A DNA stretch of 46,288 nucleotides from an uncultured Eubacteriales bacterium (GCA_900548615.1 URKW01000005.1:1-46288); one strand, 5' to 3'. Positions 30,798-39,248 are shown, counted from the stretch's first letter. The notes: generated by a model from the letters alone, not told the origin. Numbers and translations: made by a program.

Positions 30798-32480
30798 ATG
30801 AATCTGCGGAATCCGAAAGAATACTGCGAAAGCCTGCTGGTGATCCGCAACAAGAAGCAGGAGCTTGTGCCGCTGCGGTTCAACGAAGCCCAGAGCAACC
30901 TGTATGCCGTGATCCGGCAGCAGGCGGCTCTGGGCAAGCCCATCCGCATTATCATACTGAAAGGGCGGCAGGAGGGCATTTCCACGGTGACGGAGGCGCT
31001 GATGTTTCAGGACACTGTGACGCGGCCCAATGTAAAGACCCTGATCGTGGCCCATGACAGCGGTGCCACCGGCAACTTGTTCAAGATGAACAAGCTCTTT
31101 TATGACTGCCTGCCCCGGCGGATGCAGCCCATGCGGAAGAACAGCAATGCCAAGGAGCTGGTCTTTGAGAACCCCACCAGAGAGCCAAAGGAAAAGGCCA
31201 AAAGGCCGGGCTTGCGCAGCTCTATCCGGTGCCAGACGGCGGGCAGCGGCAGCGTGGGCCGGTCGGACACGCTGACCAACGTACATATCTCCGAATATGC
31301 CTTCTGGCCGAAGGACAAGAAGGATCTGCTGCTGGGCATTATGCAGACGGTGCCCAACGACCCCAGCACAATGGTGGTGATCGAATCCACCGCCAACGGC
31401 TATGACCACTTCAAGGAGCTGTGGGACGGGGCGGAGAACGGCACCAACGAGTGGATTCCGGTATTCCTGCCGTGGTATCTGGAAAAAGGCTACCGCATGG
31501 CGGTGCCGCCCGGCACGGAGTGGACAGAGGAGGAGCGGCAGCTCCAGCGGGACTTCGGACTGGAGGAGGAGCAGCTGCAATGGCGGCGGTGGTGCATCCG
31601 TGCCAACTGCGGCGGCAGCGTGGAGGAGTTCCGGCAGGAGTACCCCAACACGCCGGCGGAGGCCTTCCTGCTGAGCGGTACGCCGTTCTTTGATAATCAG
31701 GCACTGGCCGTACAGCAGATGCACGCGCCGGAGCCGGCGGTCACGGGGTGGTTCACCTACGACGCGCCGGAGGAGCAGGGCGAGAAACCCCGGAACTGGC
31801 AATTTACCCCCGCCGCCGATGGCGCCGTCCGCATCTGGAAGGAGCCGGAGAAGGGCGTGCCCTATGTGCTGGGCGGCGACACGGCGGGCGAGGGCAGCGA
31901 CTGCTTCACTGCCCACGTGCTGGACAACCGCACCGGCGAACAGGTGGCAGAATTGCAGCAGCGGCAATCGGAGATCCTTTACGCCCGGCAGGTGTATTGT
32001 CTGGGCCGGTATTACAATACGGCGCTGGCCGCCATCGAGGTCAACTTTGGCACCTATCCGGTGCGGAAGCTGGAGGAATGGAACTATCCCAAGCTCTATC
32101 AACGGGAACGATTCGACACCTACACCAACGCCATGGTAAAGGCCTTCGGCTGGCACACAACAACCGCCAGCCGGCCCCAGATGCTGGCGGAGCTGCACAC
32201 GGTGATGGAGGAATCTCCCCATGTGATTCGGAGCCGGTGGACGCTGGGGGAGATGATCGTATTTGTGTACGACAAGAACCGGAAGCCGCAGGCGGCGGAG
32301 GGCCAGCACGACGACCTTGTGATCGCCGCCGCCATCGCCCAGATGGCCAGAAGCCAGCAGCAATACACCGTGGAGGAGCCCGGCGGAGACAAGAGTCACT
32401 GGACGCCGGACATGTGGGAGGACTACAACCGGGCCGATGCAGAGACGCGGAAGATGCTGGAGAAACGCTGGGCACGGTAA
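30798..32480 (+). CDS. terL: Phage terminase large subunit
   Basis: DNA-packaging motor of 560 residues. The ATPase part has Walker A-like LKGRQEGISTVTEAL (about 51-65), acidic Walker B-like VHISEYAFW (about 163-171) and VVIESTANG. The C-terminal nuclease has the metal ligands GGDTAGEGSD (about 360-369) and HDDLVIAAAI (about 515-524). AGGGAGGG is 10 nt before the ATG. Unusually it is 3.6 kb upstream of the small subunit gene, separated by the amidase and a Rep gene. Confidence 0.93.
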   Translation: MNLRNPKEYCESLLVIRNKKQELVPLRFNEAQSNLYAVIRQQAALGKPIRIIILKGRQEGISTVTEALMFQDTVTRPNVKTLIVAHDSGATGNLFKMNKLFYDCLPRRMQPMRKNSNAKELVFENPTREPKEKAKRPGLRSSIRCQTAGSGSVGRSDTLTNVHISEYAFWPKDKKDLLLGIMQTVPNDPSTMVVIESTANGYDHFKELWDGAENGTNEWIPVFLPWYLEKGYRMAVPPGTEWTEEERQLQRDFGLEEEQLQWRRWCIRANCGGSVEEFRQEYPNTPAEAFLLSGTPFFDNQALAVQQMHAPEPAVTGWFTYDAPEEQGEKPRNWQFTPAADGAVRIWKEPEKGVPYVLGGDTAGEGSDCFTAHVLDNRTGEQVAELQQRQSEILYARQVYCLGRYYNTALAAIEVNFGTYPVRKLEEWNYPKLYQRERFDTYTNAMVKAFGWHTTTASRPQMLAELHTVMEESPHVIRSRWTLGEMIVFVYDKNRKPQAAEGQHDDLVIAAAIAQMARSQQQYTVEEPGGDKSHWTPDMWEDYNRADAETRKMLEKRWAR

Positions 32481-32487
32481 GCAAAGA

Positions 32488-32520
32488 AACTGCTCCCCCA
32501 GCATTGCGCTGAGGGAGCAG
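32488..32520. terminator. Terminator for minus-strand toxin transcript
   Basis: Stem CTGCTCCC / GGGAGCAG with extra pairing in CCAG/CTGA. On the minus strand it is followed by TTTCTTT; on the plus strand it lacks a T-run, so it mainly serves the minus transcript. Confidence 0.75.
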
Positions 32521-32531
32521 TGGGCTAGGGC

Positions 32532-32630
32532 TTATTCATTCTTTTTGATTTCGATGATGAGCAACAGCAGCGCGATGATGGTCTGAACAGTCATCAAGCC
32601 AACGGAAACAACATCATAAGTGCTGATCAT
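32532..32630 (-). CDS. Putative holin-like (Hol_Tox) small toxin
   Basis: A 32-residue peptide beginning MISTYDVVSVGLM, then one hydrophobic helix (TVQTIIALLLLIIEI) and a KKNE end. It matches the short putative holin-like toxin family, whose members begin M.TYE..S. and carry one membrane helix; relatives act as type I toxins. AAAGGG lies 8 nt before the ATG. It is the only minus-strand gene between terminase and amidase, with its own promoter and terminator. Confidence 0.75.
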   Translation of the reverse strand: MISTYDVVSVGLMTVQTIIALLLLIIEIKKNE

Positions 32631-32676
32631 AGTGGATGCCCTTTCTTCGGGCGGAGATTTAACGATCCTTGTTTCG

Positions 32677-32736
32677 TTACGCCCTTGGACTAGGGGCGCA
32701 GCAGACGTGTGTGAAGAACTTGTTGTTGAGTTTCAT
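32677..32736 (-). CDS. Leader peptide upstream of holin-like toxin
   Basis: A perfect AGGAGG (32746-32751, minus strand) is followed by two overlapping frames: ATG at 32740 (16 codons to 32690) and ATG at 32736 giving MKLNNKFFTHVCCAPSPRA (19 residues). Both end before the toxin start. The strong ribosome site shows that something is translated here, perhaps to control access to the toxin site. Which frame is used is unclear. Confidence 0.4.
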   Translation of the reverse strand: MKLNNKFFTHVCCAPSPRA

Positions 32737-32758
32737 GCATCGTCACCTCCTATTTTAC

Positions 32759-32787
32759 TTTATAATCGAAAAATTTCCCTGTGTCAA
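32759..32787 (-). promoter_or_regulatory. Promoter of the toxin transcript
   Basis: Minus strand TTGACA (32787-32782), exactly 17 bp, TATAAA (32764-32759): a consensus sigma-A promoter 129 bp upstream of the toxin ATG. Confidence 0.82.
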
Positions 32788-32813
32788 GGGTGAATTAAGA
32801 AAGGAGCAGAAAA

Positions 32814-33533
32814 ATGAAATACAAAATCTACATCTCCCCGGAGGATCGGGCCAGCAATGTGTACGCATCTTCGGCACTGTGGAACGGGCACACCACCAAT
32901 GAAAAGGAGCAGATGGGACGCTGCGCCGACTACATGGAGCGGGGACTGCTGCGGTGCGGCAGCTTCGAGGTCATCAACGCCCAGTACGGCAACATGTACG
33001 ACCGGGTGAAGGAGTCTAACAACTGGCCCGCCGACATGCACGTTGCGCCCCACACCAACGGCTTTAACGGCAAGGCGGCAGGGACGCGGGTACACTGCTA
33101 CCCCAGCGACCGGAGCCGCCGCATCGGCAAGCTGATCCAGGATCGTATCGGGCCGCTGTCGCCGGGTGCGCCGGACTTTCTGGTGGAGGACGACCGGCTC
33201 TATGAGCTGCGGGCCACACACATGGCGGCGGTGCTGCCGGAGTTCGCGTTCCACGACAACCCGGAGGATGCCCAGTGGCTGGTGGACAACATGGAGCGGA
33301 TCGCCGAGGAGACGGTGCAGGCGATTTGTGAGTATTTCGGCGTGGCCTACGTCCCGCCCGCCGAGGATGACAACGGTGCCCCGGCGGAACCTGCCACGCC
33401 GGAGGAGAAAGAGAACGCCCTGTACCGGGTACAGATCGGCGCGTTCCGGGTACTGGTCAACGCGGAGGCCTTCCGGGCCAAGGCGGAGGCGGCGGGCTTT
33501 GACGGGGCCTATGTGGTGAAGGTGGAGGAATGA
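32814..33533 (+). CDS. N-acetylmuramoyl-L-alanine amidase with SPOR domain (endolysin)
   Basis: Cell-wall hydrolase of 239 residues. The N-terminal Amidase_3-like domain (about 1-180) has metal-ligand candidates in NGHTTNEKEQM, HVAPHTNG (about 79-86) and LPEFAFHDN (about 143-151). After an acidic linker (PPAEDDNGAPAEP), the C-terminus (about 203-239: YRVQIGAFRVLVNAEAFRAKAEAAG) is a SPOR domain that binds denuded peptidoglycan. There is no signal peptide, so a holin is needed for release. AAAGGAGC is 7 nt before the ATG. Confidence 0.9.
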   Translation: MKYKIYISPEDRASNVYASSALWNGHTTNEKEQMGRCADYMERGLLRCGSFEVINAQYGNMYDRVKESNNWPADMHVAPHTNGFNGKAAGTRVHCYPSDRSRRIGKLIQDRIGPLSPGAPDFLVEDDRLYELRATHMAAVLPEFAFHDNPEDAQWLVDNMERIAEETVQAICEYFGVAYVPPAEDDNGAPAEPATPEEKENALYRVQIGAFRVLVNAEAFRAKAEAAGFDGAYVVKVEE

Positions 33534-33856
33534 ACATGGGTAACGAAAAAGCATATGCCGATTTGCAGGCGGCGGTGGCCGAGCAGGTGGCCGCCCTCAC
33601 GGAGCAGCGGGGCCGGGGCTTTGCCAGCGATAAGGAGAGTTGGGCCGACCTGCGCAAGCGGGTGGAGGAGTGCGACGACCTGCTGAAGAACATCAAAAAT
33701 GTGCAGAAGGACATGTGGAAGGCCATCCGCGAGAATGACCCAGACGCCTACGGCGCACTGGCTGCTGAGCTGGCACGGGAAAGCATGACCATGACCACCA
33801 ACTGGCTGGGCATCGCGGCGGCCAGTAAGGTAGCGCTGGAAATGACGGAGGAGTGA
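33530..33856 (+). CDS. Small helical phage protein
   Basis: Protein of 108 residues, mostly charged helices (LRKRVEECDDLLKNIKNVQKDMWKAI). ATG overlaps the amidase stop by 4 nt. No family recognised. Confidence 0.7.
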   Translation: MNMGNEKAYADLQAAVAEQVAALTEQRGRGFASDKESWADLRKRVEECDDLLKNIKNVQKDMWKAIRENDPDAYGALAAELARESMTMTTNWLGIAAASKVALEMTEE

Positions 33857-33858
33857 CC

Positions 33859-34455
33859 ATGGCGGAGAGAAAACTGCCTATGGGCGCCAAAGAGATCGTG
33901 GCCAGCTATCGCACGGCCAGAAACCCCAAGGCGCAGATCGGCGTGCTGGCTGATCTGAACGGATGTTCCCCGAAAGAGATCGAGGAGGTTTTGATGCAGC
34001 TGGGCGCGATGAAGCCGACGGAGCGGAAAAAGCCCAATCCCCGGAAGATCGACGTGGACACCGCAGCGGCGCGGGAACTGCTGGAGCAGGGCATGACCGA
34101 CGAGGAGGCCGCCAACCTGCTGGGCATCGGCACTCACAAGTTTGCCGAGTGGCGGCGTGAGGAGGGCATCAAGCCCAACCGGAAAGCGGCGGCCTCGCAG
34201 GAGACGGCGGAGCACGACACGGACGGCGAGGAACAGTCCGAAAGCGTGGAGGTGGTCGGCGGGCATGCTGAGCCCTATGTGACCGTGGCCAAGCTCCATG
34301 ACATTCTGACCGCCGCTCTGGCGGGCAAAATGGGCCACGCCGCCGTCACGGTGCAGGGACAGCTGATCCGGAGCATGGCGCTGCGGATCAGCTACACCAT
34401 CGGTGGAGAGGATCAAGGGCCTACCGCGGAGCTGGTGGCAGAGCCACTGGAATAA
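33859..34455 (+). CDS. Phage protein with two HTH-like segments
   Basis: Protein of 198 residues. Two helix-turn-helix-like regions are seen: KEIVASYRTARNPKAQIGVLADLNGCSPKEIEE (about 10-45) and ELLEQGMTDEEAANLLGIGTHKFAEWRREEGI (about 75-107), followed by an acidic linker and a C-terminal alpha/beta part. It may bind DNA in packaging or regulation, but it is not the small terminase, which lies at 36086. GGAGGAG is 6 nt before the ATG at 33859. Confidence 0.7.
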   Translation: MAERKLPMGAKEIVASYRTARNPKAQIGVLADLNGCSPKEIEEVLMQLGAMKPTERKKPNPRKIDVDTAAARELLEQGMTDEEAANLLGIGTHKFAEWRREEGIKPNRKAAASQETAEHDTDGEEQSESVEVVGGHAEPYVTVAKLHDILTAALAGKMGHAAVTVQGQLIRSMALRISYTIGGEDQGPTAELVAEPLE

Positions 34456-34459
34456 CAGA

Positions 34460-34489
34460 AAAGCCCAGCCCCTTCCGGGGCTGGGCGGT
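34460..34489. terminator. Hairpin after HTH-like gene
   Basis: A 10-bp perfect stem GCCCAGCCCC / GGGGCTGGGC, loop TTCC. The T-run is on the minus side; on the plus strand it may act without one. Confidence 0.5.
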
Positions 34490-34825
34490 GGTGTGGAAAT
34501 AATGTTCGATATCTGATAATGCCGCCCTTCTTGGCCGAAGGCCTGCGCAGATGCGTGGGGTACGGACGTAGGCACGGCGGGGCGGCGCTATGAGAGATCG
34601 AAGCACATTATATATAATACGCGCACGCGCGTATCTGCGGGGCTCTTAAACGCCTAAGTTTACCGGCAAAGCCTCTTGCGAGAGACAGCGGGGCGGACTT
34701 CCGCCGCCCGGATGGCTTGAAAAAACGCAAGGGGCTTATGACGGATGCGAGAAATGTGAAGGATGGCTCCTGTGCGCGGGCGTCTTTGATTTTTATTATA
34801 CGCGGGAAGCGTGGGAGGAAAGCCT
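34490..34825. other. Non-coding gap with palindrome before Rep gene
   Basis: No convincing gene in 336 nt. It holds a palindrome of 8-bp arms ATACGCGC / GCGCGTAT around AC (34617-34634) next to an AT-rich ATTATATATAAT run. Because the next gene encodes an HUH-type Rep, this could be a replication origin or nick site; no direct evidence. Confidence 0.4.
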
Positions 34826-35653
34826 ATGAAATCGAAGGAGGGAATGTATGTGATAACCAAGATCGTATCCGGCAGCGTGGTGGAGCGCCGGAAGAGTAAG
34901 ACCATGCGGCGGCCGTCCAAGCGGGGCAGCCGTATGCGGGGCAACAGCAGCGAGAAGAAGATGGAGGGCAACCGCCAGCACGCGATCTTGCAGCTGGCCC
35001 GCTCCTTCAACTGCAATCTTCGCGCTGGGGACGTGTGGCTGACGCTGAAGCTGGATGGGGAACACATGGCGCGGTGCGGCGGAACCTTCGATGGTGTGAA
35101 GAAGGAAGCAAAGAAATTCGTGGACAGGCTCTGCTACCGGATGAAGAAGGCCGGGGTGGTATGCAAGTGGTATCTGGCCCCCAGCGAGATCGACGGCGAG
35201 ACGGGGGAGTTGGTGCGGCCCCACGCCCATCTGGTGATGACCGGTGCTGGATTCCGGATGGAGGACGGCGTGCTGTATCTGCGGCAGGAGAAGGTGGACG
35301 ACATTTGGGGTCAGGGCAGCGTGGACGTGCAGTTCATCCGGCACCAGAAGGACTACTATCCGCTGGCCAAGTACATCATCAACCAGAGCCGTGGCGTGGC
35401 CGACGAAAAGAAATACACATGCAGCCGGAACCTGAAAAAGCCGAAGATCACCCGGACGGTGGTCACGTCCGGCGCACAGCTGCGGGTGCCTGCCGGGGCC
35501 ACAGTGCTGCCCGGAACGCGGTATGACCCGGAGGTGGGGCAGGATTTCGTCCGCTACATACCCAGAGAGAAAGACCCGGCGCGGAAGATCGGCGGGCGAA
35601 AGGAGATGGCCGTGGCCTGCGCCAGAGAGGAGGGCGAGGACGATGGCCTTTAA
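34826..35653 (+). CDS. HUH-type rolling-circle Rep-like protein
   Basis: Protein of 275 residues. WLTLKL (about 71-76), the metal-binding HUH motif RPHAHLVMTG (His133, His135) and YYPLAKYII (Tyr177/178/183, Lys182) occur in the order of rolling-circle initiators of microviruses and small plasmids. The N-terminus is very basic. GGAGG is 8 nt before the ATG at 34826; GTG at 34811 and ATG at 34844 are less well placed. It interrupts the usual terminase gene block, so it may be a transferred module. Its enzymatic activity is inferred from motifs only. Confidence 0.72.
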   Translation: MKSKEGMYVITKIVSGSVVERRKSKTMRRPSKRGSRMRGNSSEKKMEGNRQHAILQLARSFNCNLRAGDVWLTLKLDGEHMARCGGTFDGVKKEAKKFVDRLCYRMKKAGVVCKWYLAPSEIDGETGELVRPHAHLVMTGAGFRMEDGVLYLRQEKVDDIWGQGSVDVQFIRHQKDYYPLAKYIINQSRGVADEKKYTCSRNLKKPKITRTVVTSGAQLRVPAGATVLPGTRYDPEVGQDFVRYIPREKDPARKIGGRKEMAVACAREEGEDDGL

Positions 35654-35906
35654 GAAGCTGCGGGGGGTCGACCTGCCGGAAGAAAAACAGGGGCTGATCC
35701 GCTACACCTGTCTGGACTGGCGGTCACAGCCGGTTTGGGTGCAGGAGAAGATACGCTACATCTGCGAGCAGGTCGCAGGTGCGTATCAGCATGCCCTTTT
35801 TGAAGTCATGACTACCAGCCGTTCCATTACGTCTATCGCAATGGAGCATGCCATTTCAGAGAGTATGCTGTATACCATGCGAAAAAGCTTCTATGAGCGG
35901 TGGTGA
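35643..35906 (+). CDS. Small protein coupled to Rep gene
   Basis: Protein of 87 residues, MAFKKLRGVDLPEEKQGLIR then helices. The end SITSIAMEHAISESMLYTMR resembles a helix-turn-helix. ATG overlaps the Rep gene by 11 nt, and GAGG lies close upstream, so it is likely co-translated with Rep. Function unknown. Confidence 0.68.
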   Translation: MAFKKLRGVDLPEEKQGLIRYTCLDWRSQPVWVQEKIRYICEQVAGAYQHALFEVMTTSRSITSIAMEHAISESMLYTMRKSFYERW

Positions 35907-35952
35907 CGGAGCATCATTTTGTGATAACTGGCGGTCTTTCGCAAGATAAAGT

Positions 35953-35991
35953 TCCCGGAAACTGCGCTGCGGCGCGGCTTCCGGGATTTTT
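35953..35991 (+). terminator. Terminator after Rep unit
   Basis: Stem TCCCGGAA / TTCCGGGA with inner GCGC pairing, then TTTTT. It isolates the Rep pair from the terS operon. Confidence 0.82.
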
Positions 35992-36085
35992 GCTGCCTAC
36001 GGAAAGTCTGTGATAACGGAGGGGCTACCCGTGCCAGAATTATGATAACGAAATGTAATCAACTGACGGAGGGGAGGGCAGCAGT

Positions 36086-36544
36086 GTGGCGGAGGATGTA
36101 AAAAAGCCCATCACAGACAAGCAGAAACGCTTCGTGCGGGAGTGGCTGGTGGACATGAACGGCACTAGGGCCGCCATCCGGGCTGGATACAGCGAAAAGA
36201 GCGCCGCCCAGACCGCAAGCAGACTGATGAAAGACCCGGCGGTGCGGGAATATCGGGACGCGCTGTTGAAGGAGGAATTCGACAGCCTGGGTATCACCCG
36301 CCACTCGCTGGCGGTGGAGGTGTGGCGGGTGTATGAGCGGTGCGCTGCCGCCACGCCGGTGCTGCAATGGGACAGCAATATGCGGGACTACATTGAGAGC
36401 GGAGACTGGCAATTTGACTCTAAAGGCTGCCTGAAAGCCCTTGGGATGCTGAACGGTATGCTGGAGCGCATAGAGCGCAGCGAGGACGAGGACGCCGCCG
36501 ACGGCTACGAGACGATGCTTTCCGGTGGCGGCCGGGAATTTTGA
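36086..36544 (+). CDS. terS: Phage terminase small subunit
   Basis: DNA-recognition subunit of the packaging motor, 152 residues. The Terminase_2-type N-terminus is clear: ITDKQKRFVREWLVDMNGTRAAIRAGYSEKSA then ASRLMKDPAVREY. The C-terminal part is helical with an acidic end. It starts with GTG; GGAGGGGAGG lies upstream. It precedes the portal gene as usual, but the large subunit gene is 3.6 kb away. Confidence 0.9.
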   Translation: MAEDVKKPITDKQKRFVREWLVDMNGTRAAIRAGYSEKSAAQTASRLMKDPAVREYRDALLKEEFDSLGITRHSLAVEVWRVYERCAAATPVLQWDSNMRDYIESGDWQFDSKGCLKALGMLNGMLERIERSEDEDAADGYETMLSGGGREF

Positions 36545-36555
36545 GGAGGATGGAC

Positions 36556-38532
36556 ATGAAACGAGAGGAACTGCGGAAGCTGCGGCAATGGCAGGACAGG
36601 CTGGAGACGGCCAAGGAGGCCATACAGCCGGAGCTTGACCGGATGGGGAAGCGGGAGAGTATCTACGACGGCGATCCCACCATCTACCGGCCGGACGGTG
36701 CCAAAGCAGAAGCGGGCCGGGCCAGCCACGTGCGGAACGTGGCCTTTGAGCTGATCGAGGCGCAGGTGGAGAGTGATATCCCCACCCCCAAGGTGACGGC
36801 CATCCGGCAGGAGGACGAGCATCTGGCGGACGTGGTGGAGAACCTGCTGCGGAACGTGATCGACAAGCTGCCCTTTGAGCGGCTCAACGACGAAGGGGAG
36901 CGCATCAGCCCCGTGCAGGGCGGCCACGGCCTGCTGGTGGACTGGCAGGACGGCATCAGCGGCAAGGACTGGATGGGCGACCTGCGGGTAACGATGATGC
37001 ACCCCAGAGGGATCATCCCTCAGGCCAACGTCAGTCAGGTGGCGGACATGGACTGGATCTTTCTGGAATCGCCCGCTACCCGGCGGCAGATCAGAGAGGC
37101 CTTCGGCGTGGCGCTGGAGGAGAACGAGAATGAATCCGACCCCGACGCCCGGCGACTGGGCGACAGCGCCGACAACAGCGGCGAGATCGTGACGCTGGTG
37201 ACCTGCTACTACCGCAACGGCAAGGGCGGAATCGGCCGCTACCGCTGGGTGAACGACACGGTGGTGGAGGATCTGGAGGACTATCAGGTGCGGCGGGTAC
37301 AGAAATGCGCCGCCTGCGGCGAGGTGGGAGACGGCCACCGCTGCCGATACTGCCAGAGCACCAAGTTTACCGTGGAGGTGGAGGAGTACGAGGAGCTGAC
37401 AGAGGATATCGTCACGCAGAATGGCACCACCATCCCCGCCATGACGGAGCAGCGGGACGAATTCGGCCAGCCCGCGCTGGAGCCGCTGACGGACGGTGCG
37501 GGAGTGCTGCCGCAGCTGCGAGCCGTGAACGGCCCGGCGGCGGTGCGGTACATGCCGGTAATGGTTCCCACCCGCATTCCCTACTACAAACCGGATGTGT
37601 ATCCCATCGTGGTGCGGAAGAATGTCAGCAAATTCGGGCGATTTCTGGGCTCAAGCGACATTGACGCCATCGCCGACCAGCAGAACACCATGAACCAGCT
37701 GTCCACCAAAATCAAGACCAAGGTACTGGGCGGCGGCAGCTTCACCACACTGCCCAGGGACGGGGTGTCGATCGTGAACGATCAGGACAACCGGATCGTG
37801 CGGGTGGACAGTCCCAACAAGATGCAGATGATCCATACGTTTAACACGCAGGTGGATATCAACATGGATCTGGCGCTGCGGGCACAGGTCTATGAGGAGG
37901 CTCGGCAGACAATCGGCATCACCGACAGCCTGCAGGGCCGGAAGGATCCCACCGCCACCAGCGCCGTGGCCAAGGAGTTCAGCGCCCAGCAGGCGGCGGG
38001 CCGCCTGGAGAGCAAGCGAGTGATGAAGCGGGCCATGTATCAGGATTTGTTCGAGGTGATCTTCAAGTTTTTTCTGGCCTACTGTGAGGAGCCCCGCTGG
38101 CTCCACAAGTCCAATGAGAACGGGGAGACGGAGTATCTGGTATTCGACCGCCACGATTTTCTGTATCAGGATGAAGCAGGGGAGTGGCAGTATAACACCG
38201 ATTTTCTGTTCAGCTGCGACAGCGCCGCGCCGCTGGCCACCGACCGGCAGGCGCTGTGGAAGGAAGCGCGGATGAACTTCCAGCAGGGCGCCATGGGGCC
38301 GGTGAACGAGGTGACATCCCTGCTGCGGTTCTGGACGCAGATGGAGAAGCTTCGCTATCCGCTGGCGGCGGACATGCGCCGCAGCTTCGAGGAGGAGCTG
38401 GAACGCCAGCAGCAGGCCGCCGCCCAACAGCAGCAAGCCATGGCCGAAGCGCCGGTGCAGGCGGGCGGCATGGGTAGGAACGCGGCGCCTGCTATGGACG
38501 CCGCCATGATGGAAGGGGGCGGCATGGTATGA
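36556..38532 (+). CDS. Portal protein with zinc-ribbon insertion
   Basis: Head portal of 658 residues forming the DNA channel. Portal features include VRNVAFELIEAQVESDIPTPKV, IYRPDG, DIDAIADQQNTMNQLSTKI and the helical C-terminus rich in Gln (QQQAAAQQQQA). The size and order suggest the P22-like portal group. A four-cysteine ribbon CAACGEVGDGHRCRYC (about 252-267) is inserted in the clip/wing region. GAGGAGG is 6 nt before the ATG at 36556. Confidence 0.88.
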   Translation: MKREELRKLRQWQDRLETAKEAIQPELDRMGKRESIYDGDPTIYRPDGAKAEAGRASHVRNVAFELIEAQVESDIPTPKVTAIRQEDEHLADVVENLLRNVIDKLPFERLNDEGERISPVQGGHGLLVDWQDGISGKDWMGDLRVTMMHPRGIIPQANVSQVADMDWIFLESPATRRQIREAFGVALEENENESDPDARRLGDSADNSGEIVTLVTCYYRNGKGGIGRYRWVNDTVVEDLEDYQVRRVQKCAACGEVGDGHRCRYCQSTKFTVEVEEYEELTEDIVTQNGTTIPAMTEQRDEFGQPALEPLTDGAGVLPQLRAVNGPAAVRYMPVMVPTRIPYYKPDVYPIVVRKNVSKFGRFLGSSDIDAIADQQNTMNQLSTKIKTKVLGGGSFTTLPRDGVSIVNDQDNRIVRVDSPNKMQMIHTFNTQVDINMDLALRAQVYEEARQTIGITDSLQGRKDPTATSAVAKEFSAQQAAGRLESKRVMKRAMYQDLFEVIFKFFLAYCEEPRWLHKSNENGETEYLVFDRHDFLYQDEAGEWQYNTDFLFSCDSAAPLATDRQALWKEARMNFQQGAMGPVNEVTSLLRFWTQMEKLRYPLAADMRRSFEEELERQQQAAAQQQQAMAEAPVQAGGMGRNAAPAMDAAMMEGGGMV

Positions 38533-38696
38533 CCTGCCCGGAATGCGGACTGGAAATGATGATCTATCAGGTGGTCACCGGGCCTGACGGCACCGAAAGC
38601 GTGGAGTACGTCTGCCGTAATAAGCGCTGCGGTCGCTATGACCGGCGGTTGACAAGGGCTAAAGAGGCGGAGGTGCCGGAGGATACCGAAAAATAA
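38529..38696 (+). CDS. 55-residue zinc-ribbon phage protein
   Basis: Short gene, MTCPECGLEMMIYQVVTGPD then ESVEYVCRNKRCGRYD: a four-cysteine zinc ribbon (CxxC...CxxxxC). ATG overlaps the portal stop by 4 nt. Similar short zinc proteins often follow portal genes in Clostridia phages. Function unknown. Confidence 0.7.
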   Translation: MTCPECGLEMMIYQVVTGPDGTESVEYVCRNKRCGRYDRRLTRAKEAEVPEDTEK

Positions 38697-39065
38697 CACG
38701 CGGCTTCGCGGCTGCGCCGGGGGAGCGATCCGAGCGCCGCCGGTGGCGGATACAGCGAGGTGAGCGAGTGGCAGCGGTCAAAATTTCAAGCGTCCGCCGC
38801 AAGGCAGCGCGGAAATTTTGGGCACCGCAACAGGGCGACCGGCCTTTCGCTGGAGCATCCGCTACAAGGGCCAGGCAAAGAATCTTCACATAGACCAGTT
38901 TCGCGGCTGCGCCGGGCGGGTTTGCACTCCCCGCTCCGGATATCCTCCTCTTTTCTTTCATGCCGGGCATCCCGAACGCAAGTCGGGTGTCCGGCGGAGC
39001 CGCGAAGCCTCTACACATGACATTCATTCGCTTGGGGACAGCGGGAAAAACCCTAATACCCACGA
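38697..39065. repeat. Repeat-rich non-coding gap
   Basis: Contains a 17-bp direct repeat TTCGCGGCTGCGCCGGG (38705 and 38900) and an inverted pair CAAAATTTC / GAAATTTTG (38779-38787, 38812-38820). Short frames inside have no ribosome site and poor composition. I see no gene here. Confidence 0.6.
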
Positions 39066-39080
39066 AAGGAGGAAGGACAC

Positions 39081-39248
39081 ATGAAGAAAAACACATGCGG
39101 CTATGCCGGCAAGATCGCCAACGTGGGCACCCAGCGGGTGGAAGCACCCTGCGCCAAGGCTGCGCCCGCCCCCAAGGGCAACGTGCGCTACAGCGGCAAC
39201 GACCTGCGTACCGGCACCAGCGGCGGCACCGCCAAGAAGAATAAGTAA
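39081..39248 (+). CDS. 55-residue basic phage protein
   Basis: Short gene after an excellent ribosome site (AAAGGAGGAAGG, about 6 nt before ATG). Product MKKNTCGYAGKIANVGTQRV then Pro/Ala- and Gly/Lys-rich, ending TAKKNK. Small, basic, disordered proteins like this sit between portal and scaffold in many gut phages; role unknown. Confidence 0.72.
   Translation: MKKNTCGYAGKIANVGTQRVEAPCAKAAPAPKGNVRYSGNDLRTGTSGGTAKKNK

Noticed and set aside
38760..39084. Two short plus-strand frames in the portal-scaffold gap
   Set aside because: They lie in repeat DNA, lack ribosome sites, and overlap each other and the real gene at 39081.
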